Assembly (NCBI GenBank): GCA_951799445.1
Contig: OX637287.1
Coordinates: 50,249,724-50,313,723, forward strand
Direction: 5' to 3'
DNA: 64,000 nucleotides
Source of the DNA: Pseudisothecium myosuroides
Lineage: Eukaryota > Streptophyta > Bryopsida > Hypnales > Lembophyllaceae
The position numbers were made by a program, and so were the translations under genes. This document shows, one piece after another, positions 12,551 to 25,239 of the stretch. Within the stretch, counting starts at the first letter, position 1, and each line of letters begins with the position of its first letter. The notes beneath the pieces are model-generated. The model saw nothing but the letters and a program-made list of their open reading frames with translations, searched no databases and was not told the DNA's origin.

Positions 12551-12799
12551 CTACCTTAAATGAAGTTGTTAATTTGTTTGTTTTGTTTGTTTGTTATGGT
12601 AAAATCTCCTAGACCGTGCATCCCCCAGTCGCATTTTTGATACCGTTGGAAAGTTCTTTATAAGGAGGGATGCATGGACTTTGTTTTGTGGCATTTGAAC
12701 CTATGGTATGAAAGATATTGAATTATGAAGTTTTTATAAATTAAAAAATTAGAAATTTACTTTTATTTTGGCTATGGCAATGGCACGGGGCACAATAGT
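12551..12799 (-). repeat. Short interspersed repeat R1, copy 5
   Basis: Begins CTACCTTAAATGAAG directly after copy 4, contains a TTTGTTTG simple tract and the GGAGGGATGCATGGACTTTG block, and ends GGGGCACAATAGT. Two adjacent copies in the same orientation suggest repeated insertion at a preferred site or a local duplication. Confidence 0.6.
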
Positions 12800-15746
12800 A
12801 TAAAGCTACATTTGAAAGTCCCTTTCTATTTCAAGATTAAAAAACCTTTTAAGTTATGAAAAGAGGGCAAGAGAAGTGGAATTGGATGATAATATACTAA
12901 ATGGAGTGTAATTGTGATCAAAGTACTTAAGTACCAATATAAAAAAGAGACCTTTAAAAATCTTAGTAAAATCTATTTTTATTAGAAGTACGTGTCAAAT
13001 AAACTAATAAGTTATAAAAAGAAAACAATGAAAAGATCCATGTAGATGTTTTTTTGGAATTCTGAAATAATTTACAATAAAAAAATCAAATGCATAAAAA
13101 AAATTGTCTAAAAAGCCATCTGGCCTTTTGAAAAGTGGATTTAAGTATCCATAATCCCCAATTAGATCAAGGATTTTTGAATTCACCTCACAATAGGCCA
13201 GAGGTGTTTCAAGGACACCCGAGGGATCAAACCTTAATCTTCACACTAATGACAAAACTTGTCATGAACATAGTTTGTCATGAACCATGAGACTACTCGT
13301 GGGCTTCGATGCAATTGCCAAGATTTGAATGGTATTCATGCAACAAAAATTGTTCCAAGCCCACAATTCATAGTCCGCGAGGGGTGCTGGCAATGTAGAA
13401 CAAGTCTATGAGGGATGCGAGGGGTGCTTGTGAAGTAGTAAATGTGTATCTTTACGTTACTAAAAATTTGGAAGGTTTAGCCCTTTTGAACCTTAAATGG
13501 TGAAACAACACCTTAGAGTTCACTTTTGAATACTTTGAGCTAAAATTAAGATTCAATATAACTCTTCAAATCTCCAAATAAGTGCCACATCATCAAAGAA
13601 AAAATTAAAAATCTATTTTTTGAACATTTTCCTATCCTCTATCCTCTCTTTATTTCCTAGTTCAAATGAAAGAAATGTTTTTTTGGAATGTAAAGGTTAT
13701 ATTCAAACTTCAATGAAATATTTTTCTTACATGAGACTATGTATAATCTATCAATGTGAAAAATCTCTATTGGTTAAATAGATTGGTAAATATAACCAAA
13801 ACAATCCAATTACTTTTAAACTTTTATCCAAAACATTAACGTAGCCATGAAAAATTACACTATAAACATTTTTTAAATGATTGTTTTCTTCTTTTAAACC
13901 CTTAATTAATGCCCTTAGTGGTGACTTGTATTCAAATCACCATTGTCAAGCTAAATTTAGCCTTTATAAAATTGATTCATAAAATTTCGATAATTTTCAA
14001 GGTTGGATAAATTTCTTTTCCACTGATTTTGATTTTTTTTCTAAATATTAGTTGAAAAATCAAATGATTGTAATTTTTTTTAAAGTGTAATGTGTACATA
14101 ATTATTGTTATATCAACTAGAATGTATATTAGAATAATTTAGGATTTTGACAAAAAAAATGAAGGTTAAAATGAGAATTTTTTCTTTTAACTTAAGCTTT
14201 CTTGTCATCTTTATAGAAAAAGATATAAATGAATTACATAAAATTTTGTGTTATTTGGACTTAACACATAGAGCTTCTTATTTTAATAAGTCATTGGATT
14301 TTTGGATTTTTTCAAAGTTTTCAAATGTTGTAGAAATACAACTTGTTACACTTTATTTAATAAGCTAAATTCAAAACCAAAAATGGATATTTTGAAAATT
14401 ATAATCAAGTTTAACCAAGTCGCATTTACTTTTTGAATGCAAGAACCTTTAGGTATTTGTTGTCTTAAATATAGCCTTCTTTTCATTGTCTAACCAAGGC
14501 TCTTTGCATGTAATTTTTATTATTGAAGTAGTTGAATTTTTTGAAACATGTCTTAATTATTAAAAAGATTTTAATGCATTAAAATTCATCATTTCGGTGC
14601 CTCATAAATAATTCTTGAATTTTTTTGAATTCACCATGATCATAGAGAGAGTAGAAATGTAAGTAGGCCGTTGGAAATTTTTGCAATCATTTGATACAAT
14701 ACATATATTCATGTCCCATATATATTTAGCTTCAAGCCTCTATGAGGCAGGCTTTCATTCATAGGTCGATAGGAATCAAAATTCCATCTTATACTTTTTG
14801 CTTTAGTTTATTATAATAGGAGTATGATATTGAGGTTTTATTCATGATATTTATATGAGCGTTTGTCTAGATTAAAATATATTAAAACATTTTGGTTAGT
14901 AGCGGCAAATAAAAATAAATTTAAAAATTCATTTATTTTTTGGTGTGTTTGTATATATGCATTTGTGTGTATGCAATGTCTTTTACTTTGTTAGCATAGC
15001 CAAAATTCTTTTTAAAAAGATAAATAATTAAAAAAAATTGGTATCACTTTCTTATAGCAAAAACATCAACAATTTTGTGCAGCACGCAAAGCCCTAGTTA
15101 AATTTATGAATACTAAACAATTATTAGAATAGGTATTGAAGGAAAAATTATCAAATGACTATATATTTTACAAATTCTCATTGGTTTACTAGTTTCATTT
15201 GTAGAATCAACTAGATCCTATAAATATTATATAATCATTTGGAAAGAAACTTGTCTCCCTATTAAAATTATGCATTTATAATTTTATTTGAAAACCATTA
15301 ATGAAGACCTCATTTTTTAACTCACGTATCATATTATATCCTTGCAAGTTTTCCTCAACAAATCTCATGTCATCATCAAATGTAGGTTTAATACTAAAAT
15401 TTTACAATCCTACAATTTCACAAAAAGGTTGAAAGTTTCTACATGTATGCTTGTTTTTGGATTTTGAGTTCAACTTACATCAAAATTTTGACATATATAA
15501 TAAGACACATACATATGTATAAATTGAGTGAATTACTTGATAATATAGGCTTTATTTCAATCACAATGAAAGCAATGTATGTTGACTAGTGCTCTAATGA
15601 ATATTTGTACACATGAAATATCCACATGTGTCAAATTTGATCTTCATTCATGAACCATGTTTCCAAATTCATTACAATGCCTTGGAATCAAATCATGAAA
15701 CCAAATTTTGCCAAATACACCTACTTTGAAATTGCATAAGAATTGA
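12800..15746. other. AT-rich intergenic stretch, nothing recognised
   Basis: No gene-like frame or RNA gene is visible. The only local pattern is a repeated word GCGAGGGGTGCT near 13376 and 13418. The open frames here are AT-rich and lack splice context. Confidence 0.5.
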
Positions 15747-15907
15747 TAGAGAGTGATAAAAATTTGATCTTAGTCAATAGATTTGAAATTTGTTTCCAAA
15801 GATTTCTCTATTACACTTTACTAGTCTCCCAACAAAAGCACACACGCATACAAATATTCAAACGCTTTAAGTGACGCTAAGAGTATCCTCTAATTTGTTA
15901 TATGATG
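15747..15907. repeat. Repeat R2, truncated copy
   Basis: Shares GAGTGATAAAAATTTGATCT and a TGACGC..AAGAGTATCCTCTA end with the longer copies in METTL22 intron 1 (24719-25063) and at 25977-26342. Only the right-hand third of the repeat is present. Confidence 0.5.
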
Positions 15908-16664
15908 CTGTGAGGTAATAGTTGGGTTATGTGTGATACCTCAACATAATTATGTTGTGTTAACCCCATTCCAAAGTGATTCAGGTAAGAGGTCCTTAAA
16001 TGGTGTGGGTTCTAAATGTGTGCCCTATATAGGAAAGGGTGACATATTCTCTGAAAAATCTACTACTGTCATAGATGAGGTAGGTGGGCTTAGATGCACG
16101 CTTTCTGAGCCGGTTACCTTATACACCACTGTGGAATGAATCACAGAGTCAAAGGTGACCTCTGAATGTGCACCAAAGAGCAAGAACTTTTTTAACGTCA
16201 ATTTTGTTAAATTGACGATATTTGCACAGCCAAAAAATTGTGATTTATATCTTCACAATGGTCTGATATCAGGCCACAAACTAAGACATGTAATATTTAA
16301 GGGAGTGGACTTTTTTTACGCAATTTTTTCATGAGTATTCTTTCCACCTCGTTTGTAAGGCAGAACTGCTCGGGGGGTGGTCACAATGCTCGAGAATACA
16401 AGTGAGGATCTTTGAAATTGGCAGTGTACTTACAGCAATGTCAAATGCTGAAGAAGAGAGTAGCTGAGACACTCAGCATCTAGGAGGAATAAGGGACTGT
16501 GGACCCTAATTCAGGCCCCTAATGCCGTTCACCAACTCATGGAGATTGCAATATCAATTGTAGTAAATCAGTGATCCAACGCACTTAGCTAAATCAAATT
16601 CAAGTCTCTGGATGATGAGGACATCATGATCTAGATGCTTCACCTAGCTCCATCGGGACTTCCA
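15908..16664. other. Downstream flank of the PM19-like gene
   Basis: Likely holds the 3' untranslated region of the minus-strand gene that starts at 18523. A 22-bp perfect hairpin (CGTCAATTT, loop TGTT, AAATTGACG) sits at 16196-16217. Nothing else is recognised. Confidence 0.4.
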
Positions 16665-18523
16665 TTAAGTTTCTAAAGCTAGCCTGACCGCACGTTCGCG
16701 TCCATCTTCCAGAACAATGCAGTCAATCTTTTCTGGAAGCTCTTCTTTGGAAGAGTCCCTCCGCGAATTCCCACGATTTTTGGCACTGAGGAGTACTGCG
16801 GCATGCAGAGACAGCAAGTAGTAGAACTCTAAGAGGGGTAGGACGATGGTGAAACCTTCCACCACTCTCTGCGACACGCACCACAACACAACAGCATTCG
16901 GTCTCCCATAAATACTCCACGCCATTCTTTGGAAAACAGAGTAAGCAATGAAACTGAAGACAGCAGTAAATTGAAACGTAGTTCCTACACATACGCATTC
17001 TGAAAATTCAAAATTTAGCAATAATGTAAGGTGACTTACATTATTCAGCAGTAAGGTGACTTACCAAAATAGTGGGACGCCGACCACCGACGTGAAGCTC
17101 TTTCAAAGCTACCCTGGAGTTCAAGAAATACATTAAACATATAAGAAAGGTTTCCCGAAAACAGGTCAAGCAAAGACTTGTCACGAATTGATTGGAATTT
17201 CTTCACCATGGAGATTGGAAATAAATAATAACAAGCACAGGCCTTCACCCTAAACCTGCACATGCACTGAACCCTCTCCATAGCTAATGACACTGCGTTG
17301 CGGAGACTAATGGGATAAATAAGTTTACTCATACATGAGTTCACAGCTTGACATGAGGAAAGTTGTCCAATCAGGTGTGTACACAAAATGGTGGATTCTA
17401 AGCATATACAGGGAATGTGCAATTACAGAGAGTGTCATTAGCGAGTGTTGAGAGAAACGCAAGTGCAGCAAAACCCCGAAAGAACATGAAGTCATGGAGT
17501 TCTTTACTTGGGCAGATTGACTGACTCGCACTCAAGAAATTGTTGTGAATAGACTGACGCGGAGGCACACTTCGATGACCTTGTTAATGGAAAACACATA
17601 CAGCCTAATATTTTTCTGCCTGCGCAATGTAGGACATGAGCAACTTACCCCGCCGCGAGTATGCTGAGTAACCAAGCAACGAGAGCGACGGACACAGCAG
17701 CGGCAAGGCTGTCAGTGCGCCACACACGCAAGTGATACATGCCGGCCAAGGTTGATCCCATTCCTACCACTGAGGCGACGAGCACAAGCGGCAGGAAGTA
17801 CGACGCCACCACCCTCCCTTGCATATTCTCTGCAAGGCAGATCGTATCAGCCATAAGCTCATTTACCAAACAGAGATTGGATTTCAAGATTCTCACAGAA
17901 GACGGGTATAATTAATTGCAGCGATCGTGGAGCCATTGAAGATTCTATAATACTCCTCAACGCAACGATTCTAATTTAATTCTTTAATTTTTTCAAACTT
18001 TTTCCCTCCATCGAGATTCTTCATCACGGTAATACCTCTTGCTTGGTTCCGAGGAAACAAAACATTCTCGTTCTCCAGTCCCTTATTCAGTAACAGTACT
18101 TTTGAACCTTTTTCAGTTTTTGTATGTGTACTAACAGCTTATGAACAGAATCTTTTAAAACCGACTTAAACGCAAAATTCAATGCAATCAGAAACGAAAT
18201 TGAAAATTCTGAAAACGAGACTAAATATCGATTCCGTCTTCCAGTTACAAAGATTTCTTGACGTCAGAGAGCTTCCTTAACCTGACCACAGCTGGTTAAT
18301 GTAAGCCTCCCTGATAACCAAGAAACATCTTCTTCCATCAAATGAAGAAAGATTAACTTGTCAAAGTAGAAAAGAAAGAACCTCTGAAAGCAAAGTCGGC
18401 CCATGCGTATTCCATTTCCTTGTTGAAAGTCCAGCCTGCAAGAGTCGCAGCGACAAGGCAAATGGCGGCATTCAGTGCCAATAATGCGCAAGCAATCCCC
18501 CAGCTCCCCGCCACGCACGCCAT
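16665..18523 (-). CDS. PM19L: AWPM-19/PM19-like plasma-membrane protein
   Basis: Member of the AWPM-19 family, plant four-helix plasma-membrane proteins induced by ABA, cold and drying; a rice member has been reported to mediate ABA uptake. Four exons (transcript order): 18523-18382, 17829-17649, 17113-17065, 16868-16665, all in frame, giving 191 residues against about 160-180 in typical members. Hydrophobic segments lie at about residues 6-31, 55-78, 88-108 and 129-151. Family signatures are visible: LAGWTFNKEMEYAW after helix 1, STLAGMYHLRVWRTDSLAAA between helices 2 and 3, and ALKELHVGGRR in the small exon 3, matching the family's ACKEIHLGRR. The C-terminal 40 residues are a charged tail longer than usual. 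The exon 1 donor (GTTCTT) is weak. The start ATG follows two ACGTG cores (see promoter entry). Confidence 0.9.
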
Positions 18524-18552
18524 TGAATTAATACGTCCAAATCTCCCTCCCT

Positions 18553-18633
18553 CACGTACGACAGATTCAATCTCCTTTCTCCCTGTAGACGACAGATCAA
18601 TCCAACTTTCAACCTCCCTTCTTGAGATCACGT
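18553..18633 (-). promoter_or_regulatory. Two ABRE-like ACGTG cores upstream of PM19-like gene
   Basis: On the minus strand TACGTGAG (18558-18551) and TACGTGAT (18634-18627) lie about 30 and 106 bp before the start codon. ACGTG is the core of ABA-responsive elements, which fits a family known to be ABA-induced. They may fall within the leader rather than the promoter. Confidence 0.4.
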
Positions 18634-18639
18634 ACGAAG

Positions 18640-19189
18640 TACATACAGTACAGTAATGAGAAAATCGATGTGCGCTCTTACCCCCGACCTTTCTTACATG
18701 TTTCACAATTCCGGAAGAATATACATGACAAACACTACTAACTGACAATGGAAACTAAGGTGGAGATCGAATTGAAACATTCAAGCTTCCTTACAATATC
18801 ACAGGAAGTTTGGAGAGCGCGCGTTCTTGAGTTAGTATCCCTTTCTTGCACATTCAAATTAAGAAACGAGAGAAAACACTTATGAAAAAATTAAAGATGC
18901 GTATAAGAATCAGGCTCTTTGAAACCTCGTAACCTGCAGAAGTCGATCAGAGCATGACAAAACAATTGCGACGTCCGGAGCTCACGAAGGAATGCGCGCG
19001 AGGATTGTAAGACGGTCTTACAAACTTGCTTCGGAGACCGACCTTCTTGCGTTCCCAAGAATGGGAAGAACCTTTGTCTTGAAAAGAAAAATTCCGGCCT
19101 TAGTGCGGTTCCCTTCTATTCATGACTGCACAACCCCTAAAGAATTTTGGTGTTGCATATATGATGATAAATGTCCTTATACAGGCCCC
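18640..19189. other. Upstream region of PM19-like gene
   Basis: Likely promoter of the minus-strand PM19-like gene. It is less AT-rich than the deserts. No TATA box or transcription start can be fixed with confidence, and no other gene is seen. Confidence 0.35.
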
Positions 19190-19941
19190 CCTCGATATCT
19201 GTTACCCCGATAAGTGTTAAAGTAGCATATGTACTATGGAAAATTGTGCTCCCCCAAAAAATTCCAAAAAAAACATTAGTAATTAAGAGTTAATTGTTGA
19301 CTGTTAAAGAAAATTTATAAAAATTATCAGCTCCCCTCTTCAATGAAATTTATAACTTGGATGAAATTGAATTAGGTCCATCATGTATTGTAGAGATCAT
19401 ATTGCGATTTGGCATTACTGTAATAGTACTGTATTAATATAGATCATAGTATGTTCACATATCATCCATTCCACATCATGCAAAAATAGTAGGCATAAAC
19501 TCCATCAACTTTAGATCTCTGGAATTTAAACTTCAAGCTTCCTTGCATCAACCTCTTTGTATTTTGGTGTGGTGTCATTTGAGGATTTTGGCAGTGTTAT
19601 GGTGTTGTGATAGATTTGAAATTTGATGGTTAAGAGAGAGGTTGGAAGTTTAGACCGCCTACAATGGGGAAGGGCTCTTAATTTACTTTGGTGCATAAGA
19701 ATCTCATCAAATTATTTTAGATTTGTTCTTCTATCACGCTTAGATGTATCATAAAATTTATATCTTATGCATTATCATCCTTTATTTATTCAAGTGTTAT
19801 TGTTATTAATTCCAAAGTCACATGAGTGTTATTTATATAAGTATCACAAATTGTCTATGCTTCCCCCCATAAGTGTTAAAGTGTTAACACCACATAAATG
19901 TTACAAGTTTCCTTGCTCCTAAGTGTTAACAGATATCGAGG
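19190..19941. mobile_element. Non-autonomous element with CCTCGATATCTGTTA ends
   Basis: A 752-bp non-coding stretch bounded by inverted CCTCGATATCTGTTA (19190-19204) and its complement (19927-19941). Subterminal AAGTGTTAA words recur near both ends. It has no coding capacity and no visible second copy in the window, so it may be a MITE or a deleted DNA transposon. Confidence 0.55.
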
Positions 19942-19949
19942 ATGAACTT

Positions 19950-20112
19950 TACAAAATTTTCGTTAAAAAGGCATTATTTCATACGCCATTTTTAGACCGT
20001 GTAGTCTAAACTGTAAATGTACCATCTAGGATAGGTATACATTTCATATTGCACGGTCTAAATTGTAAAAGTGCTATAGTTGTAAAATGGCGCCATTTTA
20101 ACAAAATTCCCC
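19950..20112. mobile_element. MITE T2, copy 1 (GGGCAATTT-type ends)
   Basis: About 160 bp whose ends (ACAAAATTTTCGTTAAAAAGGC and GCCATTTTAACAAAATTCCCC) are complementary and match the better-preserved copy at 51931-52080. The left end has decayed. It lies within 10 bp of the right end of the neighbouring 752-bp element. Confidence 0.55.
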
Positions 20113-21759
20113 ATCTTTGTGGTTAATGCAATAAAATTAGTTTGATTTCATGGACCAAATATTGTAACATTCATCTACACAATGTTCTAAAAACTAGGAT
20201 TGGGGCATGTTTTTTACATTTTAGGTGGTATTGTGTGATATTTGCCAAAATTATAGAATTCTGTCAATTAAATGAATTGATGATACTACTCTATGGAAAG
20301 CAAGGTTATATACTCATTTTTTTAAAGTAAATGATGCAAAATTTAAAATATCATTTTCAAAAGAAATATTTTTGTGTAGTGAAGCCATATTTATGAATTT
20401 GGCATCAGACCAAAAAACTCTTACATAATAATTGCTAAGGTTGTTGGAAGTCATTCAATGAATCCTTTGGGATGTACTTAGTGTGTTTTTCTAGACTACG
20501 TGCATTAAATAATATGCTTAGGGAGGATAATAATAATTTCTTTGAGTGTAAAATTAATGTATCTTTCAATTGCAAAAGTTCATTTGGAATTTTAGCCTCA
20601 TTGATAGAAAGCTTCTTCTACTAACTATTTATTTATAAAAATTTGATTTCATCTTGGACATCTTGATTTGTTATTTCTTAAGGTTACAAATTATATATTT
20701 TTCAAGAACAAAGCTACTTAAATTACTAAAACATCTTATTAAAGACTAAATATTTGTTATTTTGGGAAGGCACAATCCAATCTCTCCTATTTGCTATACA
20801 AATGAACACAACACAGTGAAGAATTGGAGATGGCTGTGTACAGCCACTTTTGAGTGCATAGTGTCACAATGCACTCAAAAAAAAATTTAATGAAAATTTT
20901 AACCCCAGCCCACCTCCTCTTATAATTTTGGGAGGGTGCAAAAGTTTTTAAAATTTAAAATTTCAATTTTATCCCCCCCCCCCCATCCCCCTCTTATAAT
21001 TTTGGGAGGGTGGAATTGCAAACAATCAATATGGGACAATCTCATATTGTCGTACTCGTATCCCATCGTCCGTATCCGTATATGACTATATTGTATTCGT
21101 ATTTGTATTCATATTGTATTTCATATGTGCATCTAAAGGCTATTGATTTTTCTTGGAGGGGGGTGGAATTTTTTTTGAAATGAATCAGACGGCTCCTGAT
21201 TTTGTGGTGTGTGTGGGGGCCCAGGAGTGGTACACAACTGTGTTGCCTCTTTTCACTGGATTGTCACGCTTTGGTTTTGCATCATTGCAATGTAAGACGA
21301 CTTTTGAATGATAGAATGCTATCAACATTCACAATTAATTTCCTTTTTAAGTTTATATGCATTTGAAATTGAAGCTCCAACAAATATTAAAGAACCAAAT
21401 TAAGAAGGTCAAATTTTAGGAGTACCTGTATCTCTCTTTGGCCCCATTAAAAGCAATATACGAATTGAGGCTGAATGAACCTATATTCGGATCATTAGAA
21501 AACCTAATTTGGGTTTTGAACATGATTTTATCTTAGTTTCAACACATATATCTTTTCCAAAGCTGCCCCAAAGTTTAGAAAAATAAAAAAACTATGCAAA
21601 TCTCTTTACTTGTTTCTTTGACAAATTTGCTGGAAAGCTAAAAGAAAAAAACCTCCTCAAATCGCATAAAAATACAATACATTCAAATCTACATTCATAG
21701 GAACTCGCCAAAAATTGACAAAAATCATTTCAATTAATGAAATGCCAGTCCCTAAACCT
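20113..21759. other. Intergenic stretch with short direct repeats
   Basis: No gene is seen. A 28-bp word containing CTCTTATAATTTTGGGAGGG occurs at about 20919 and 20989, separated by a C-run. An imperfect hexamer tract of GTATTC-type units spans 21040-21125. Near 20808-20840 and 21225-21262 short complementary words (ACACAACACAGTGAA and ACACAACTGTGTTG) hint at another decayed terminal-repeat element. Confidence 0.4.
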
Positions 21760-24700
21760 TCATTGAATTTCAATATTCTTCTCCTGGCATTTGCACCTTG
21801 TTATTTCCCATAACTCCAAGTCCTTCCCTCGCTCATATTCTACAATATGCTGCAGCACCTGCTCAGTCGGAATTTGCCTACCCTCAAACTTCCCTTCAAA
21901 GCCACTGAGAACTGGGATATCTTGAGTTGCGAACATATTGCTCTTGTCAGCACCTGCAACAAAAGATGGATGCAAAACCCACAAACAAGACATCAGACGA
22001 GAATGTCATACCCAACAGCATTAGGTTCAACTCGCATACATTTAAAGGATCTTGAATGTATGTCAGTGGTACATAGTGTCAATTATAGGTTCACTGTCAG
22101 TTTTAGGTGTTCTTATCTTTGGTGCATTAGAGAACATTGATGCTATGAGCTCTTCCAGAAATAGACAATGAATATTTGTTCACCATAAAAAAGTTTCATG
22201 CTGAGGCACCAGCCGTATCTGCAACACTCTTTTCTGATATATTTGTCAGAGGGATGAAAGAGCGTTGCACTCTCCTGTAGTAGAAGTACCGCAAAAGCGT
22301 CTCTATACAGGAACTGAAGACGTGGGAACAAATACGGTTACCTGATTCTCTTGAATGAAAGTAAGACCGAAACTGCCTGTAGCCATTGGCAACAACATCA
22401 AGCTCATCCACGCTGAAATTGTAGCGTTTCTCCAAAGTCAAGAACAACGTCTACATCCATGTCCAGTTACAAAGGTTAAGAAGAACGCACGTACTCTTTA
22501 AAAAGCATATCACTTCGCTTTAAGTTATATAAGTTCGATTTTGATTCAATTTCCTTAGTATAAAGAATGAAATACAAATTTAAGCCCTCTGCCAGAACAA
22601 GGGGGTTGGCACTCAGACTGAGAGCTCAGTATAATGCAACTAGATTCAAGGTACAAGGTCAATGGTTTGGGGAGCAGTATATGTTATTCCATACATTGGA
22701 AAGGCAACGTCACCTTATTAGCACCAAATGCCATGATTTTATCAAGTATCTCAAAGAATGCTTGTGTGAGTTCTAAGCTGTAAACCACGTCCGCAGCCAA
22801 AAGCACAGTTGCACTTCTCGCTTCCTCGAGGTCTTTTTCACTCCAGAAATAAGCACTATCATCCCTGTGACAAAATAAACTCATCACATTTAGACTCCTG
22901 TGAGAGCACGGAAGCAATTCCTGCACTCAGATTGGTCCGGCTTAAGTGATAAATTTCCACTCTGAGTTCCCACCCTACCACCGACATACGCTGCAGTCCA
23001 TTTCAAATTAGCTCCTGGATAAAAACAGAGGACAAGTAAATCTCAACATAGGCAATTCACTCATATCAGAACGAAGAGAGTAAGAAACAAAAGAATACAA
23101 AGTCCACCTTATAGTTTCCTGTTTCTCTCCATCTACAGCGTCATAGGAAGCTACGGGCGGCCACCGTTGAAGCCAATCAAGCTTCCTGACTTGCACAGCC
23201 CCATCACCATGAACATATAAACTTGAGTTTGCCAGGACATTGCGTGTACAATTGTCTAAAATATCCGCACCTCTGTCTGTATCCAAACCAGGCCATTCAG
23301 AAACAGTAGTTGACATATGAAATATAAAGGGTGAGCACGAGTTCCTGATTCACAAATGAAGAATAACAACTACCGAAATGGGTCCAGTTAAGTGCACCTG
23401 ACCAGTTATAAAAACTCGCTTGGCAGTTTTGGCCATCATAATCCCTGTAAGTCCTGCTCAATACCGACTGCAAATATTAGAAACCGCTCATTAGTGAACG
23501 CCGGGCTGGTGACCGTGGAAATCATCCCTTTTGGCATTGGATGACATCATCTTCTTTGAAAAAATCAAAAGTGCTCACTGGAGGTCAAACTACTATTCAT
23601 GATCTTCCCTTTCCACACAAAATTTTGGAGGATGAATAGTTGCACTTCTGTCCTACACAGGAGACTCTCTTGTCATTCATGGGCCGCAAAACGTCCGCCT
23701 CGGCGTTTAAGGGTTAATCAAAGAAGTCCACAAAACGGGGTAAAGTTTGACCACCTTACCTGTACCAGCACCAAGTTCTATAGCATTTATGTTGTGAAAT
23801 TGTAGTGAAGAGCTCATGGTATCGAGGAGAAAATCTGCAAGCAGCAATGCTCCCCTCCATACCTACAAGAATGAAGCGGATAACGAGACCATGATTTTGA
23901 TCTCACAATATTTTAACAAATAAACAGGTTCAGAATTATCACTAAAAATGTGAACCACTACGTCATTCATTGCAACAGTGGGATCCTTAAAACCCACAAG
24001 TAACAGTTGATTTAGTTGTGTCCAATGCTCAACACAATATATCATTGCTAATTGTCTGCAGAACGCTTTGTACTAACAAGACAAGATGCTCAAGACTCCT
24101 TAAATAACCAGGCAGACGAAGCATAGAAACACGGAATTTGAAAGCTTCGGACCTCAAATAAGGAAAATACTAATTGCACCTATTGCAGTCCACATTCCGC
24201 AACCTCCAAGAGGTCAAAGAATAAGGAACATGTAAAAGAATCAAGAGTTACAGCAGACCACCTCCATTTCAAAACTTGATCATCATACCTGAAGACCCAC
24301 GCCAGGGAGACGTGTTGTCAGCTGATGATGCACAGTAATTGTTTCTCCACTCAAACTACCTGTAAAAGAAGTACAAAATCAAATAACGGAGTTTCTGTCA
24401 TATTTATCAAACAGGGCCATTCGTCTTGGTCTTGGTCAAAGAACGCTTAAACCATGTCAGCACAGAGCCATATTCATGCCCGTTCTGAAGTCGAAGTAGA
24501 TGCAACATACTCTGGCTATGACGAAGCCTTTTGGGTCGCCTTTGCAGAATCAGGTCACCACTGTCGTCGTGTTTGAAATCAGTCCTACTGAACGAAACAT
24601 CACCCCCGTCATCGTCATTCTCCAACTCCTGTCTGTCCAAGTAGGTTTCCGGATCCCAACTCTTCCTGGTTGAGCTGTCATTACCTGAACAACAACATAA

Positions 24701-25239
24701 TGGATACTAAAACCGTTAAGAACCTGATCCAGTCTCACATACTCACCCCGTTTATCAAGAGCAACTCATCTAATCATACAATCGGTTGGACTTAGTAGTA
24801 ACTAGTGTAAGCATCACCTGGCTAAATGTCTATGGCCACGTAGTCTTTAAACAGAAACGGGATAATCTACCGTCACTTACAGTGGTTTACAATTGCAAAA
24901 GATATCATCAAGAGTGACAAAAATTTGATCTAAACGAGTTTGGCTCATGTACCCAAAGATCTATATACATCTCCCAAATTCACTCCTACACATGTTAAAA
25001 TGCTTAAGGTGACGCAAATAGTATCCTCTATCTCATCATAAGCACTGATTCCACTCAACCGATCTCTGTTATCGGCCATTTGAACACCTACCAGCAGAAG
25101 CTCTGTCAGGATGAACAATGCTGAAAATGGTTGTACAAGATGTGGCTTTAGGTAGACAGCCAACATGCACATCGCTCATCACCCGGACCTCGTCCTGCCA
25201 ACCAAATTCGTCGCCGTTGGCTTCTTCCTTCTCTTCCAT
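21760..25239 (-). CDS. METTL22: METTL22-type protein-lysine methyltransferase
   Basis: Seven-beta-strand SAM-dependent methyltransferase (Methyltransf_16 family). Human METTL22 methylates a lysine of the DNA/RNA-binding protein KIN17; the plant target is not established. Nine exons in transcript order: 25239-25092, 24684-24511, 24359-24289, 23862-23760, 23453-23403, 23276-23108, 22864-22714, 22450-22342, 21953-21760, totalling 389 residues with every junction in frame. Residues 132-135 VWRG, the SAM-binding motif ELGAGTG (160-166), RVFITDRGADILDNC (about 178-192), LLAADVVY (260-267) and the C-terminal EYERGKDLELWEI match the family in order. The N-terminus contains MSDVHVGC and an acidic DDSGDLILQRR segment, as in plant members. 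The start at 25239 (MEEKEEANG) follows an in-frame stop; the ATG at MSDVHVG is an alternative. The exon 5 donor (GTCAGG) is weak but gives the family sequence ITD. Intron 4 holds a MITE. Confidence 0.9.
23490..23717. mobile_element. TTAA-type MITE, family A, inside METTL22 intron 4
   Basis: About 228 bp matching the 230-bp elements at 36048 and 55510. The right end GTTTAAGGGTTAA is intact and the left end has decayed to TTAGTGAACG. It shares with the other copies the words GGATGAATAGTTGCACTTCT and AGTCAAAC/AGGTCAAAC. It fills about three quarters of a 306-bp intron, leaving some 40 bp to each splice site. Confidence 0.75.
24719..25063. repeat. Repeat R2, copy in METTL22 intron 1
   Basis: Shares a series of words with 25977-26342 in the same order: CCTGATC, CAACTCATCT, GTAAGCAT, and TTAAAATGCTTA with ATAGTATCCTCTA or variants near the end. 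It fills most of the 407-bp intron 1 and ends about 28 bp from its donor site. Confidence 0.55.
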
